Source of the DNA: Clostridia bacterium | Lineage (GTDB): Bacteria > Bacillota > Clostridia > TANB77 > CAG-508 | DNA: 64,000 nucleotides | NCBI GenBank assembly: GCA_017517685.1 | Contig: JAFWYK010000007.1 | Span: 1 to 64,000 of the forward strand | Reading direction: 5' to 3' | Shown: piece after piece, positions 15,587-22,911 of the stretch | Layout of the letters: each line of letters begins with the position of its first letter | Numbering within the stretch: position 1 is the first letter of the stretch | The notes under the pieces: generated by a model | Seen by the model: only the letters and a program-made list of their open reading frames with translations | What the model was told of the DNA's origin: nothing | Database searches by the model: none | Program-made: the position numbers and the translations under genes

Positions 15587-16381
15587 ATGTTAGGTGCAAT
15601 AATAGGAGATATAATAGGTTCAAGATTTGAATTTTCAAATTATAGAGCTAAAGATTTTGAATTATTTGATGAAGAATGTAGTTATACTGATGATTCTATT
15701 ATGACTATTGCTATTGGTAATGCTATTATGGAATGTAATGGTAACTATAATGAATTATCACAAAAAACAATCGAATGTATGCAATATTTAGGAAAAAAAT
15801 ATCCTTATGCAGGATATGGTGGAATGTTTTCAAGATGGCTTAGAGCTGAAAATCCACAACCATATAATAGTTTTGGTAATGGTTCTGCAATGAGAGTTTC
15901 AGCAGTTGCTTATGAAACTGAAACATTGGAAGAAGTAAGAGAACTGTCAAAAATTGTTACAGAAATTACACACAATCATTCAGAGGGAATAAAAGGAGCT
16001 GAGGCAACAGCAATAGCAATTTATTTAGCTAGAATTGGAACTAAAAAAGAAGATATTAAAAATTATATTGAAAAGAATTATTATAAATTAGATTTTAAAA
16101 TTGATGAGATAAGAGATAGTTATAGATTTAATGAAACTTGTCAAGGAACTGTACCACAAGCATTAGAATGTTTTTTTGAATCCGAAAATTTTGAAGACGC
16201 TATAAGAATAGCAATATCTTTAGGTGGGGATTCAGATACAATAGGGGCTATAGTTGGTAGTATTGCGGAAGCCTATTACGGAGTACCAATTTATATAAGA
16301 GAAAAAGCACTTACTTATCTTGATAAAACATTATATGATATTGTACAGGATTTTGAAAAATATTGTTCAGATAAATTATAA
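15587..16381 (+). CDS. ADP-ribosylglycohydrolase family protein
   Basis: Predicted to remove ADP-ribose from a modified target (DraG/ARH family). From the ATG at 15587, chosen because AAAAGGAG lies just before it, the protein is 264 aa. The two metal-binding motifs are intact: YTDDS (33-37) and GGDSDT (about 213-218). The first pairs Asp-Asp with Thr and the second supplies the C-terminal aspartates of the dinuclear magnesium site. No ADP-ribosyltransferase was seen nearby, so the modification it reverses is not known. Confidence 0.88.
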   Translation: MLGAIIGDIIGSRFEFSNYRAKDFELFDEECSYTDDSIMTIAIGNAIMECNGNYNELSQKTIECMQYLGKKYPYAGYGGMFSRWLRAENPQPYNSFGNGSAMRVSAVAYETETLEEVRELSKIVTEITHNHSEGIKGAEATAIAIYLARIGTKKEDIKNYIEKNYYKLDFKIDEIRDSYRFNETCQGTVPQALECFFESENFEDAIRIAISLGGDSDTIGAIVGSIAEAYYGVPIYIREKALTYLDKTLYDIVQDFEKYCSDKL

Positions 16382-16400
16382 AAACGTAGGAGAAAAGAAT

Positions 16401-17390
16401 ATGGAATTATATGAAAAAAATGGAAATATTTTATACATATTAAATGTTTTAAAAAAATTTAGTGACGAAGAACATAAATTGAAAGTTGTAGATATACAAA
16501 GAAAAATAAAAGAAATTTATGATGTAGATATAGATACAAGAACAATCAGAAGGAATATAAGTTTATTAAAGTATAAATTAGAATATGATATTAGTACAAG
16601 AGAAGATAATGGACAAGGTTATTATATTAGCAAAAATCCAGAAACAGATTTTGAACAAGGAGAATTAAGGGCTATAATTGATAACTTTAGTTATGCAAAT
16701 TATATTGTTCCATCTGTTGCTAAAAATATAATTAAGAAATGCAAAAATATGCAAAATATTTATGAAAATAAAACATTAAATAATTATAGAGTATTTGCTA
16801 AAAATAACAAAACAGAAAATATGGAAGTGATAAAAAATATAGAAGATATTTCAAATGCTATTCAAAATTTAAGTAAAATAGAATTTGATTATTGGAAATA
16901 TAATATTGAGAAAAAATTTGAGTTTGCTTTTCATAAATCATATAAAGTAACACCATATGCAATAGTTTATAATGAACAAGAATTTTATTTAATTGCTATA
17001 AAGGATGGAGAAGAAAGATTTCAATTTTTTAGATTAGATCGAATGAAAAAAATTAAAGTTTTAGAAGAAAAAAGAACTATTAAAAAGTCTGAAAAAGAAA
17101 TTGATGAATTTGCAAAATCTACTATTGAAATGTTTGCAGGAGAGATTGAAGAAATTGAGGCTATTTGTGCTAATCCTTTATTAAATCCAGTAGTAGATAA
17201 ATTTGGAAAAAATATAACTATTATTAAAAATGATGATAATACATTTAAACTTATTCTAGATACAGATAGAAACGGATTTTTATATTGGGCTTTGAAAAAT
17301 TTAAGAGAAGTAGAAATTATGAAACCAATTTCTTTAAGAAATGAAATAAGAGAAATTATAAAAAAAGCTAATGATAAATATGATATTTAA
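16401..17390 (+). CDS. WYL-domain transcriptional regulator
   Basis: Likely ligand-responsive regulator of the island. N-terminal winged helix-turn-helix (residues 1-75, including VDIQRKIKEIYDVDIDTRTIRRNISLL) and a central WYL-type domain (about 150-235) with YKVTPYAIVYNEQEFYLIA and the RFQFFRLDRMKKI block, where the Arg contacts ligand in known members; then a WCX-like tail. 329 aa is normal. AGGAGAAAAG precedes the ATG, 19 nt after the ADP-ribosylglycohydrolase stop. WYL regulators frequently control phage-defence loci. The element at 12316 and 17444 is a candidate operator. Confidence 0.87.
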   Translation: MELYEKNGNILYILNVLKKFSDEEHKLKVVDIQRKIKEIYDVDIDTRTIRRNISLLKYKLEYDISTREDNGQGYYISKNPETDFEQGELRAIIDNFSYANYIVPSVAKNIIKKCKNMQNIYENKTLNNYRVFAKNNKTENMEVIKNIEDISNAIQNLSKIEFDYWKYNIEKKFEFAFHKSYKVTPYAIVYNEQEFYLIAIKDGEERFQFFRLDRMKKIKVLEEKRTIKKSEKEIDEFAKSTIEMFAGEIEEIEAICANPLLNPVVDKFGKNITIIKNDDNTFKLILDTDRNGFLYWALKNLREVEIMKPISLRNEIREIIKKANDKYDI

Positions 17391-17396
17391 ATGAAG

Positions 17397-17423
17397 AACA
17401 CTAGATATCTAGTGTTTTTTTGT
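17397..17423 (+). terminator. Palindromic terminator of the WYL operon
   Basis: AACACTAGAT (17397-17406) / ATCTAGTGTT (17407-17416), then six more T. Confidence 0.75.
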
Positions 17424-17443
17424 TTGAATTTAAAAGATATGCT

Positions 17444-17491
17444 ACATTATATGACCAGATGTGTTGAAAATAACATATAAAATTGTATAAT
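17444..17491 (+). promoter_or_regulatory. Island promoter 2 with shared upstream element
   Basis: ACATTATATGACCAG (17444-17458), 5 nt, TTGAAA (17464-17469), 16-bp spacer, TATAAT (17486-17491). Confidence 0.6.
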
Positions 17492-17522
17492 TATTTTAGA
17501 AGTAAAATATAAAGAGGTGTAA

Positions 17523-17690
17523 GTGGTGGAATTTAAAAAAGAAGAAATAATGCAGTATATAAAACACTTTGATAATATATTTAATACCGATATTTTAAAT
17601 GATTTTGATATGAACAAGTTAACCTTATTTTTTTCTATATATGAAAAACAAACGATGATTTTTGTGTATACGTTAATTAATAATTTGTAG
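17523..17690 (+). CDS. Small 55-aa protein, possibly truncated by an amber stop
   Basis: GTG at 17523 (or 17526) follows AAAGAGGTG. The product is 55 aa, mostly helical and mildly hydrophobic. The frame stays open for another 20 codons after the TAG at 17688-17690 (HIHNSPERKSKDLKDKVNRC) to a TAA at 17751, just before the next gene's ribosome site. So the gene may once have been 76 codons. Function unknown; it leads the DnaA domain-I gene set. Confidence 0.45.
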   Translation: MVEFKKEEIMQYIKHFDNIFNTDILNDFDMNKLTLFFSIYEKQTMIFVYTLINNL

Positions 17691-17766
17691 CATATACATA
17701 ATTCACCAGAAAGAAAATCTAAGGATTTAAAAGATAAAGTTAATAGATGTTAAAGGAGATATTATA

Positions 17767-18036
17767 GTGATGAAAAAGATAGATGGTTTTGATGAAAATG
17801 AATTAGTTTTACGTAAAGTTAAAATATTATTGAAACAAGGGGTTAATGGTTATTCTTTTAAAAAATGGATTAATGATTTAGAAATAGAATCAATAGATGA
17901 TGATAAAATAGTTTTAATAGTTCATTCAGATGAGCAAAAAGAAGTTATAGGAAAAAGAATGTATGATTTATTTTTTCATACTTTTAGTTATGTGACTAAA
18001 AAGGATAGAGATATAGACTTTGTTTTGAGAAGATAA
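17767..18036 (+). CDS. Stand-alone DnaA domain I (DnaA_N) protein
   Basis: 89 aa (GTG 17767; ATG at 17770 also possible) after AAAGGAG. The whole protein aligns by pattern with the N-terminal domain of the replication initiator DnaA: a first helix (LRKVKILLKQGVN), the FKKWINDLEI segment holding the conserved Trp, a strand pair (DDKIVLIVHS) and final helices ending KKDRDIDFVL. No ATPase or DNA-binding domain follows. In DnaA this domain self-associates and binds helicase and regulators, so a free copy may interfere with or modulate initiation. Family call from pattern, role inferred. Confidence 0.7.
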   Translation: MMKKIDGFDENELVLRKVKILLKQGVNGYSFKKWINDLEIESIDDDKIVLIVHSDEQKEVIGKRMYDLFFHTFSYVTKKDRDIDFVLRR

Positions 18037-18095
18037 TTTAAGTAATATAATGTAGTGCAATTTTTAAAACGAAAAATTATAAAGAGGTGTAAAAG

Positions 18096-18584
18096 ATGGA
18101 GATAGAAAAAGTGCTTGCAAGTATAAAAAGTTGTTTCTTTTGTGCAGAAGAGATGCTATACAAAAAATGGATAGATAATTTAGAAATAAAATCAGTAGAT
18201 GAAGATAATATAGTTTTAATAACATACTCTAAAAAGCAAAAAGAGGTTATAGAGATGCTTAAGTATATGTTTGAATGGTATAATTTTAAAATATCTAAAA
18301 TTGAAGTTATAGAAGAATCAATAGGAGAAGAAGAAATAGATTTTGATAAAGATGAGGTGCTTCTAATAGTAAAATCAATGCTAAAAAATGAAATGGAAAG
18401 TATAGTATATAATACTTGGATTAAAAATTTAGAAATAGACTCAATGGATGAAGAGAAAATAATTTTAATAGTGTATTCGGATAAACAAAAAGATGTTATA
18501 GAAAAAAGATTTAACGATTTACTTTTTTACACTTTTAAATATGTAACAAAAAAAGAGAAGAAGATAGAGGCTATTTTAAAATAA
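18096..18584 (+). CDS. Tandem DnaA domain I (DnaA_N) protein
   Basis: 162 aa with two copies of the same fold: residues about 4-70 (YKKWIDNLEIKSVDEDNIVLIT) and about 85-161 (YNTWIKNLEIDSMDEEKIILIV). The second copy is very close to the preceding single-domain protein, e.g. both end in FKYVTKKEKKI or FSYVTKKDRDI. The leader AAAGAGGTGTAA (18081-18092) also recurs at 17511-17522. Together these point to local duplication. No other domain is present. Confidence 0.7.
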   Translation: MEIEKVLASIKSCFFCAEEMLYKKWIDNLEIKSVDEDNIVLITYSKKQKEVIEMLKYMFEWYNFKISKIEVIEESIGEEEIDFDKDEVLLIVKSMLKNEMESIVYNTWIKNLEIDSMDEEKIILIVYSDKQKDVIEKRFNDLLFYTFKYVTKKEKKIEAILK

Positions 18585-18653
18585 AAGATGAATGTTGAAA
18601 GAAATATGAAAAAGAAAAATTATATATAATAATTTGAAGGAGATATGATAATA

Positions 18654-19424
18654 ATGGAAAAAGAGATAATGAAAACAGGTTTTATAGATTTAGATAAAAC
18701 AATAAATATTAATGAACCGAAAGTTATTTTTTTGGGCGGGAGACCTGGAGTTGGAAAAACAGCTTTTGCTATAAATATATTAGCTAATATAGGTTTAAAA
18801 CAAAATATTCCAGTGTTAATGTTAAATTTAGAAGAATCCAAAGAGAAGATTATAAATAGGATTATTTCAAAAGAAACTCAATTTGATATTTCAAAAATAA
18901 AATCCAATGAATTAAATGATTTGGAAAAAATAAAAGTTCAAGATACAAGAAAATTAATTAAAAATTCAAAAATATTTATAGAAGATACAAACATATCAAG
19001 TCTTAATAAAATAATTGAATTAATAAGAAAATATGTAAAAGAATACGAAGTTAGGTTTATTGCACTTGATTATTTGCAGTTAATAGACTTTAAATTATCA
19101 AGTGATAGGAAAATTGAAAACATATTGTGGAAATTAAGAGAGATATCATATGAACTAAAAATAACAATTTTTATTACAAGCCAAATATCAAGAACCTTAA
19201 TAGAAAGAAAAAATAAAAGACCTGACATAAAAGATTTAATAAATAAAGAAGCGATATTGAAATATGCAGACATAATAATGTTTTTATACAGAGAGAATGA
19301 TTTTTATAAAAATTTAGAGAAGAAAGATATTGCAGAAATTATAATTATTCAAAATGATGCTGATAAAACAATAAAAATTATATTTGAAGGAAAGTATAGT
19401 GGATTTAAAAGTTTTAAAGAGTGA
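18654..19424 (+). CDS. DnaB-helicase-like RecA-fold ATPase domain
   Basis: 256 aa (ATG 18654 preferred; the ATG at 18645 is only 2 nt from GGAG). It corresponds to the C-terminal motor domain of the replicative helicase DnaB: Walker A GGRPGVGKTAFAINI (about residue 25), Walker B FIALDYLQLI, then TSQISRTLIERKNKRPDIKDL and YADIIMFLYRE, all DnaB-type blocks. The DnaB N-terminal collar domain and linker are absent. It follows two genes for free DnaA domain I, itself a helicase-binding domain in DnaA, which suggests a common replication-related job. Confidence 0.8.
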   Translation: MEKEIMKTGFIDLDKTININEPKVIFLGGRPGVGKTAFAINILANIGLKQNIPVLMLNLEESKEKIINRIISKETQFDISKIKSNELNDLEKIKVQDTRKLIKNSKIFIEDTNISSLNKIIELIRKYVKEYEVRFIALDYLQLIDFKLSSDRKIENILWKLREISYELKITIFITSQISRTLIERKNKRPDIKDLINKEAILKYADIIMFLYRENDFYKNLEKKDIAEIIIIQNDADKTIKIIFEGKYSGFKSFKE

Positions 19425-19508
19425 GTCTTATTATAAATATAAAATCTTGATTATAATAACATTCGGTGATATAGTTTATATAAGTAAAAGAGAGAGGAAA
19501 ATTATCAT

Positions 19509-20345
19509 ATGGAAGATGAATTAAAAAAATTAAGCAAAGAAATTCTTGGAACAAATGAAAATGACAATAGATATAGTATTAATTCTAGATTAAAATATTT
19601 AAGTAAGATTTATGGAAATAAAGGAAATATAAAAAAAATACTAATTATGGGAATAAATCCAGCAGGAGAGGACTCAAGTTACGATGAAAAGTATATTGGT
19701 TTTATTCCAAATATGTTAGATGATGATTTTTATAAAAAAATAAAAGATAATATAGAAGATTATAAAAACTATTTTAATATTAACTATTTTAGGCTTAATT
19801 ATAATTTGTTTTCAAATATAGAGCCAATGCCTAAAATGACTTGGGGAATAGATAATGTAAATAAAGGAATATTAAAAGAAGAGTTAAAAGAAAAATGTAA
19901 TAAAGAAATTGTAGAAGAAATAATTAATAGCATTACAGAAGATGAAAATGATGAAAATCCTAGATTAATATTTGTTGATTTAATTTATTATCATCAAACA
20001 GATTCTAAAGGAATAAAGAAAACATTAAATAATCAATATAAATGTAATTCCAAATTTAAACAAAATGTTTTTAATATGTTAGATAAGCATATTGAAATGT
20101 TTAATCCATCTATGATAGTAATTACAAATGCTTATGTTTCAAATTTAATATATTCCTTAAAAGAAAAAGAGAATGTAGCAGTTGAAAAATTAACAGGAGA
20201 GATGATAGAAAAAGATGTGCTTTATCATAATGGGATACCAATAGTTTTATCTGGAATGGTTTCTAGAGGAAATATGGATAATTATTCATATTATAGATTG
20301 AAAAATAGAATAAAAGAAATTTACGATGATGTTAAAAATAAATAA
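19509..20345 (+). CDS. Uracil-DNA-glycosylase-fold protein, unknown substrate
   Basis: 278 aa. ILIMGINPAGED near residue 45 resembles motif A (GxNPxx) of the uracil-DNA-glycosylase superfamily. MIVITNAYVS (about 202-212) and GIPIVLSGMVSRGNMDNYSYYRLK near the C-terminus take the place of the later strand and HPS-type loop. The motif match is partial (no catalytic His-Pro-Ser), so catalysis is uncertain. It ends the island; the next genes are convergent ribosomal protein genes. Confidence 0.55.
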   Translation: MEDELKKLSKEILGTNENDNRYSINSRLKYLSKIYGNKGNIKKILIMGINPAGEDSSYDEKYIGFIPNMLDDDFYKKIKDNIEDYKNYFNINYFRLNYNLFSNIEPMPKMTWGIDNVNKGILKEELKEKCNKEIVEEIINSITEDENDENPRLIFVDLIYYHQTDSKGIKKTLNNQYKCNSKFKQNVFNMLDKHIEMFNPSMIVITNAYVSNLIYSLKEKENVAVEKLTGEMIEKDVLYHNGIPIVLSGMVSRGNMDNYSYYRLKNRIKEIYDDVKNK

Positions 20346-20358
20346 TTAGTACATAAAT

Positions 20359-20395
20359 AAAGTAGACTTGCAATGTTTGTGAGTCTACTTTATTT
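20359..20395 (+). terminator. Terminator at the right end of the island
   Basis: AAGTAGACT (20360-20368) / AGTCTACTT (20382-20390) with a T-rich tail. Confidence 0.6.
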
Positions 20396-20424
20396 ATTAT
20401 AAATAACAGAGAAGAAAGAAGAGG

Positions 20425-20458
20425 AAAATAAAAAAGGAAGTATATAAATACTTCCTTT
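20425..20458 (-). terminator. rpsI terminator
   Basis: AAAGGAAGTA (20433-20442) / TACTTCCTTT (20449-20458); on the minus strand it is followed by TTTTTTA. Confidence 0.75.
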
Positions 20459-20480
20459 GATTTTGTATATTTTTGAAAGA

Positions 20481-20885
20481 TTATCTTTTTGAGAATTGTG
20501 GAGCTTTTCTAGCTTTTTTCATACCGTATTTTTTTCTTTCTTTCATTCTTGGATCTCTTGTTAAGAATCCGTTAGCTTTTAATACTGGTCTGAATTCTGA
20601 GTTAGCTTCGTTTAATGCTCTAGCGATACCGTGTCTGATAGCACCAGCTTGACCTGTGTATCCACCACCAACAACTTTAACTACAACATCATATTTTCCA
20701 ACTGTATTTGTAACAGCGAAAGGTTGGTTAACTATAACTTTTAAAATTTCTGTTCCGAAATATTCATCTAATGTTTTTCCATTAACTGTAACATTTCCTT
20801 TACCAGCCATTAATCTAACTCTAGCAATTGATTCTTTTCTTCTACCTGTTCCTTGGAATACTATATTTTCAGATTTTTTTGCCAT
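20481..20885 (-). CDS. rpsI: Ribosomal protein S9
   Basis: Small-subunit protein whose C-terminal tail reaches the tRNA in the P site. 134 aa with [14 protein letters not shown] at the N-terminus, [19 protein letters not shown] in the middle and the conserved basic end [17 protein letters not shown]. It is cotranscribed with rplM, two nt apart, the normal pairing. Confidence 0.97.
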   Translation of the reverse strand: MAKKSENIVFQGTGRRKESIARVRLMAGKGNVTVNGKTLDEYFGTEILKVIVNQPFAVTNTVGKYDVVVKVVGGGYTGQAGAIRHGIARALNEANSEFRPVLKANGFLTRDPRMKERKKYGMKKARKAPQFSKR

Positions 20886-20886
20886 C

Positions 20887-21324
20887 TTATTTTACCTCCC
20901 AAACTTCTGGTTTTTGAGCAGCGTTTTCATGTTCGCTTCCAGCATAAACTCTTAATTTTTTGATCATTTGTCTTCCTAATCTTGTGTGAGGAAGCATTCC
21001 TTTTACTGCTAAGAACATTGCTTTTTCAGGATTTTTATCCATCATTACTCTAGCTGGAGTTTCTTTCATTCCTCCAATGAATCCTGAATGATGTCTATAC
21101 ATTTTTTGATCTAATTTGTGACCTGTTAAAACAGCGTCTTTACAATTTAATACGATTACATAATCTCCAACATCTTGATTTGGTGTAAATGTTGGTTTGT
21201 GTTTTCCTCTTAATAGTACTGCAACTTCAGTAGCAACTCTACCTAAAGATTTTCCAGATGCATCTACTATATACCATTTTCTTTCAATTTCGCCTGCTTT
21301 TGGGCTATATGTAGTATTATTCAT
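20887..21324 (-). CDS. rplM: Ribosomal protein L13
   Basis: Early-assembling large-subunit protein. From the ATG at 21324 it is 145 aa, the usual length, starting [22 protein letters not shown]. The family blocks [21 protein letters not shown] and [18 protein letters not shown] are present. GGAGGG lies 12 nt upstream; a TTG extension to 21348 is unlikely. A ~120-nt leader precedes it. Confidence 0.97.
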   Translation of the reverse strand: MNNTTYSPKAGEIERKWYIVDASGKSLGRVATEVAVLLRGKHKPTFTPNQDVGDYVIVLNCKDAVLTGHKLDQKMYRHHSGFIGGMKETPARVMMDKNPEKAMFLAVKGMLPHTRLGRQMIKKLRVYAGSEHENAAQKPEVWEVK

Positions 21325-21446
21325 GGTAATTAATACCCTCCATTTCAAATTTTAAAATATTTATACTATTAATGTAAATATTCCTTTAATTTAGATAACT
21401 ACCGGGGAGAAGTTAACCAAATAAATATATATCTACATACAATGCT
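21325..21446 (-). promoter_or_regulatory. rplM-rpsI leader, possible ribosomal-protein autoregulatory RNA
   Basis: The promoter at 21452-21480 implies a ~120-nt untranslated leader. It can form a hairpin around TAACTTCTCCCCGGTAGTTA (about 21400-21420 read on the minus strand). Firmicute rplM operons often carry an L13 leader; the position and length fit, but I cannot confirm the consensus by eye. Confidence 0.4.
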
Positions 21447-21451
21447 TAATT

Positions 21452-21480
21452 ATTTTAATATAAAACGAAATAAAAGTCAA
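21452..21480 (-). promoter_or_regulatory. rplM-rpsI promoter
   Basis: Read on the minus strand: TTGACT (21480-21475), 17-bp spacer, TAAAAT (21457-21452). Confidence 0.7.
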
Positions 21481-21615
21481 GCACTTTTTACTAAAAATGG
21501 CAAAAAAATAGCTAAAAGATAAGGTTTTTTATAAAAAAGTGATATTAAGTACTATATAAATAAGAAAGAAGTTAAGTTTGTATAAAAAATTTGTTTTAAA
21601 AATAAATAAATTTAC

Positions 21616-21643
21616 TTGATTAATATAAAAAATATGATAAAAT
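21616..21643 (+). promoter_or_regulatory. ruvA promoter
   Basis: TTGATT (21616-21621), 16-bp spacer, TAAAAT (21638-21643). Confidence 0.55.
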
Positions 21644-21689
21644 GAAGCAAAAAGATGTTTGCTAAAGAAAAGTAAAAAAGGAGATAAAA

Positions 21690-22295
21690 ATGTTTGCATA
21701 TATAAAAGGAAGCTTAGAAGAAGTATCAAGTACTTATGTTGTAGTTGAATCAAATGGAATTGGATATAAAATTTTTATGTCTAATATGTCTATAAATGAT
21801 ATAGGGGAACTTGGACAAATTGTAAAAATACATACACATTATTATGTAAGAGAAGATAATATTAGTTTATATGGATTCTTATCAAGAGAAGAGTTAAAGA
21901 TGTTTGAACTTTTACTTTCAGTAAGTGGAGTTGGTGCGAAATCTGCAATTACAATGTTATCAAATATAACACCAGCAGGATTTGCTTGTGCAATTATTTC
22001 AAATAATGTTGCACTTCTTAAAAAGATACCTGGAATAGGACCAAAAACAGCACAAAGAATTATTCTTGAACTTCAAGATAAATTAAAGAAAGAACAAGAA
22101 TTAACATCTAGTTGTGAAGTAGATCTTCCAAAAGTAAATGTGGTTAATACAGAAACTGTAGATGAAGCAATGCAAGCACTACAAATATTAGGATATAATA
22201 AGAAAGAAATTGAAAAAGCGTTTGAGAAAATTGCCAATTTAGATGTATCAGTTGAAGAATTGATTAAAAAAGGTCTTTCAATTCTTGCTAGATAG
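21690..22295 (+). CDS. ruvA: Holliday junction DNA helicase subunit RuvA
   Basis: Binds four-way junctions and loads the RuvB motor for branch migration. 201 aa with the OB-fold N-terminus (MFAYIKGSLEEVSSTYVVVESNGIGYKIF), the acidic-pin region, tandem helix-hairpin-helix motifs (LLSVSGVGAKSAITML and LKKIPGIGPKTAQRIILEL) and the C-terminal RuvB-binding domain. AAGGAG precedes the ATG. ruvB is not adjacent in this window; the next gene is an unknown membrane protein and then rarA. Confidence 0.96.
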   Translation: MFAYIKGSLEEVSSTYVVVESNGIGYKIFMSNMSINDIGELGQIVKIHTHYYVREDNISLYGFLSREELKMFELLLSVSGVGAKSAITMLSNITPAGFACAIISNNVALLKKIPGIGPKTAQRIILELQDKLKKEQELTSSCEVDLPKVNVVNTETVDEAMQALQILGYNKKEIEKAFEKIANLDVSVEELIKKGLSILAR

Positions 22296-22304
22296 GAGTA
22301 ATAA

Positions 22305-22886
22305 ATGGAAACAAAAAGATATCAAGTAATAGAACTTGAAGTAACATATCAACTTGCGAAATCTGTAGAGAAGATTGAAGAAGAAAGACAAATTGTTCAA
22401 AGATTAATGCAAGAAAATAATATTGAGTTTGTTTTAGAATTAGTTGAAGAAGGAAATGGTGAAACCTGGGTTTTAGAACTAATGGTTCCAAAAGAAGATG
22501 CAGAAAGGGTAATTGCTATTTTGGATGCACAAGGTGGACTTGGTTATACAGTAGATTTTGAAGAAACACTTTTAGTATCAGATGATAATATGGAACTTGT
22601 TAATGAATATGATACTAAGGATAGTTATCAAGAGTATATTGGAGTTTCACCTGAAGTAAAACAAAAAGAAGAAAGAATTAGAAAGGCATTACATCAAGAA
22701 AATGCTGTAAAACAAGTTGAAGAACCTGTTATTGATTTTTCGGATGGTGCTGTTGAAAATGTTGATGATGAATATACAAAAGGGATTAATAAACCAAAGA
22801 AAACAATTATAGATTATCTAATATATATAGTAGTAATATTAATTGTCGTTAAATTTTTGATGAGTATGTTTGATATTGCGTTTTAA
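22305..22886 (+). CDS. Tail-anchored unknown protein
   Basis: 193 aa, beginning 9 nt after ruvA. The N-terminal 85 residues alternate helix and strand with a VPKEDAERVIAILDAQG block reminiscent of small DUF2007-type signalling domains. A charged linker follows, and a single C-terminal helix (about 168-190, IIDYLIYIVVILIVVKFLM) would anchor it with the bulk in the cytoplasm. Its role is unknown; it is probably co-transcribed with ruvA and rarA. Confidence 0.7.
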   Translation: METKRYQVIELEVTYQLAKSVEKIEEERQIVQRLMQENNIEFVLELVEEGNGETWVLELMVPKEDAERVIAILDAQGGLGYTVDFEETLLVSDDNMELVNEYDTKDSYQEYIGVSPEVKQKEERIRKALHQENAVKQVEEPVIDFSDGAVENVDDEYTKGINKPKKTIIDYLIYIVVILIVVKFLMSMFDIAF

Positions 22887-22911
22887 TATTATATGAAGAA
22901 AGGTACAAATT

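Noticed and set aside
12048..20400. Prophage
   Set aside because: No capsid, terminase, portal, tail or integrase genes. The DnaB-like gene alone is not enough, although a remnant replication module cannot be excluded.
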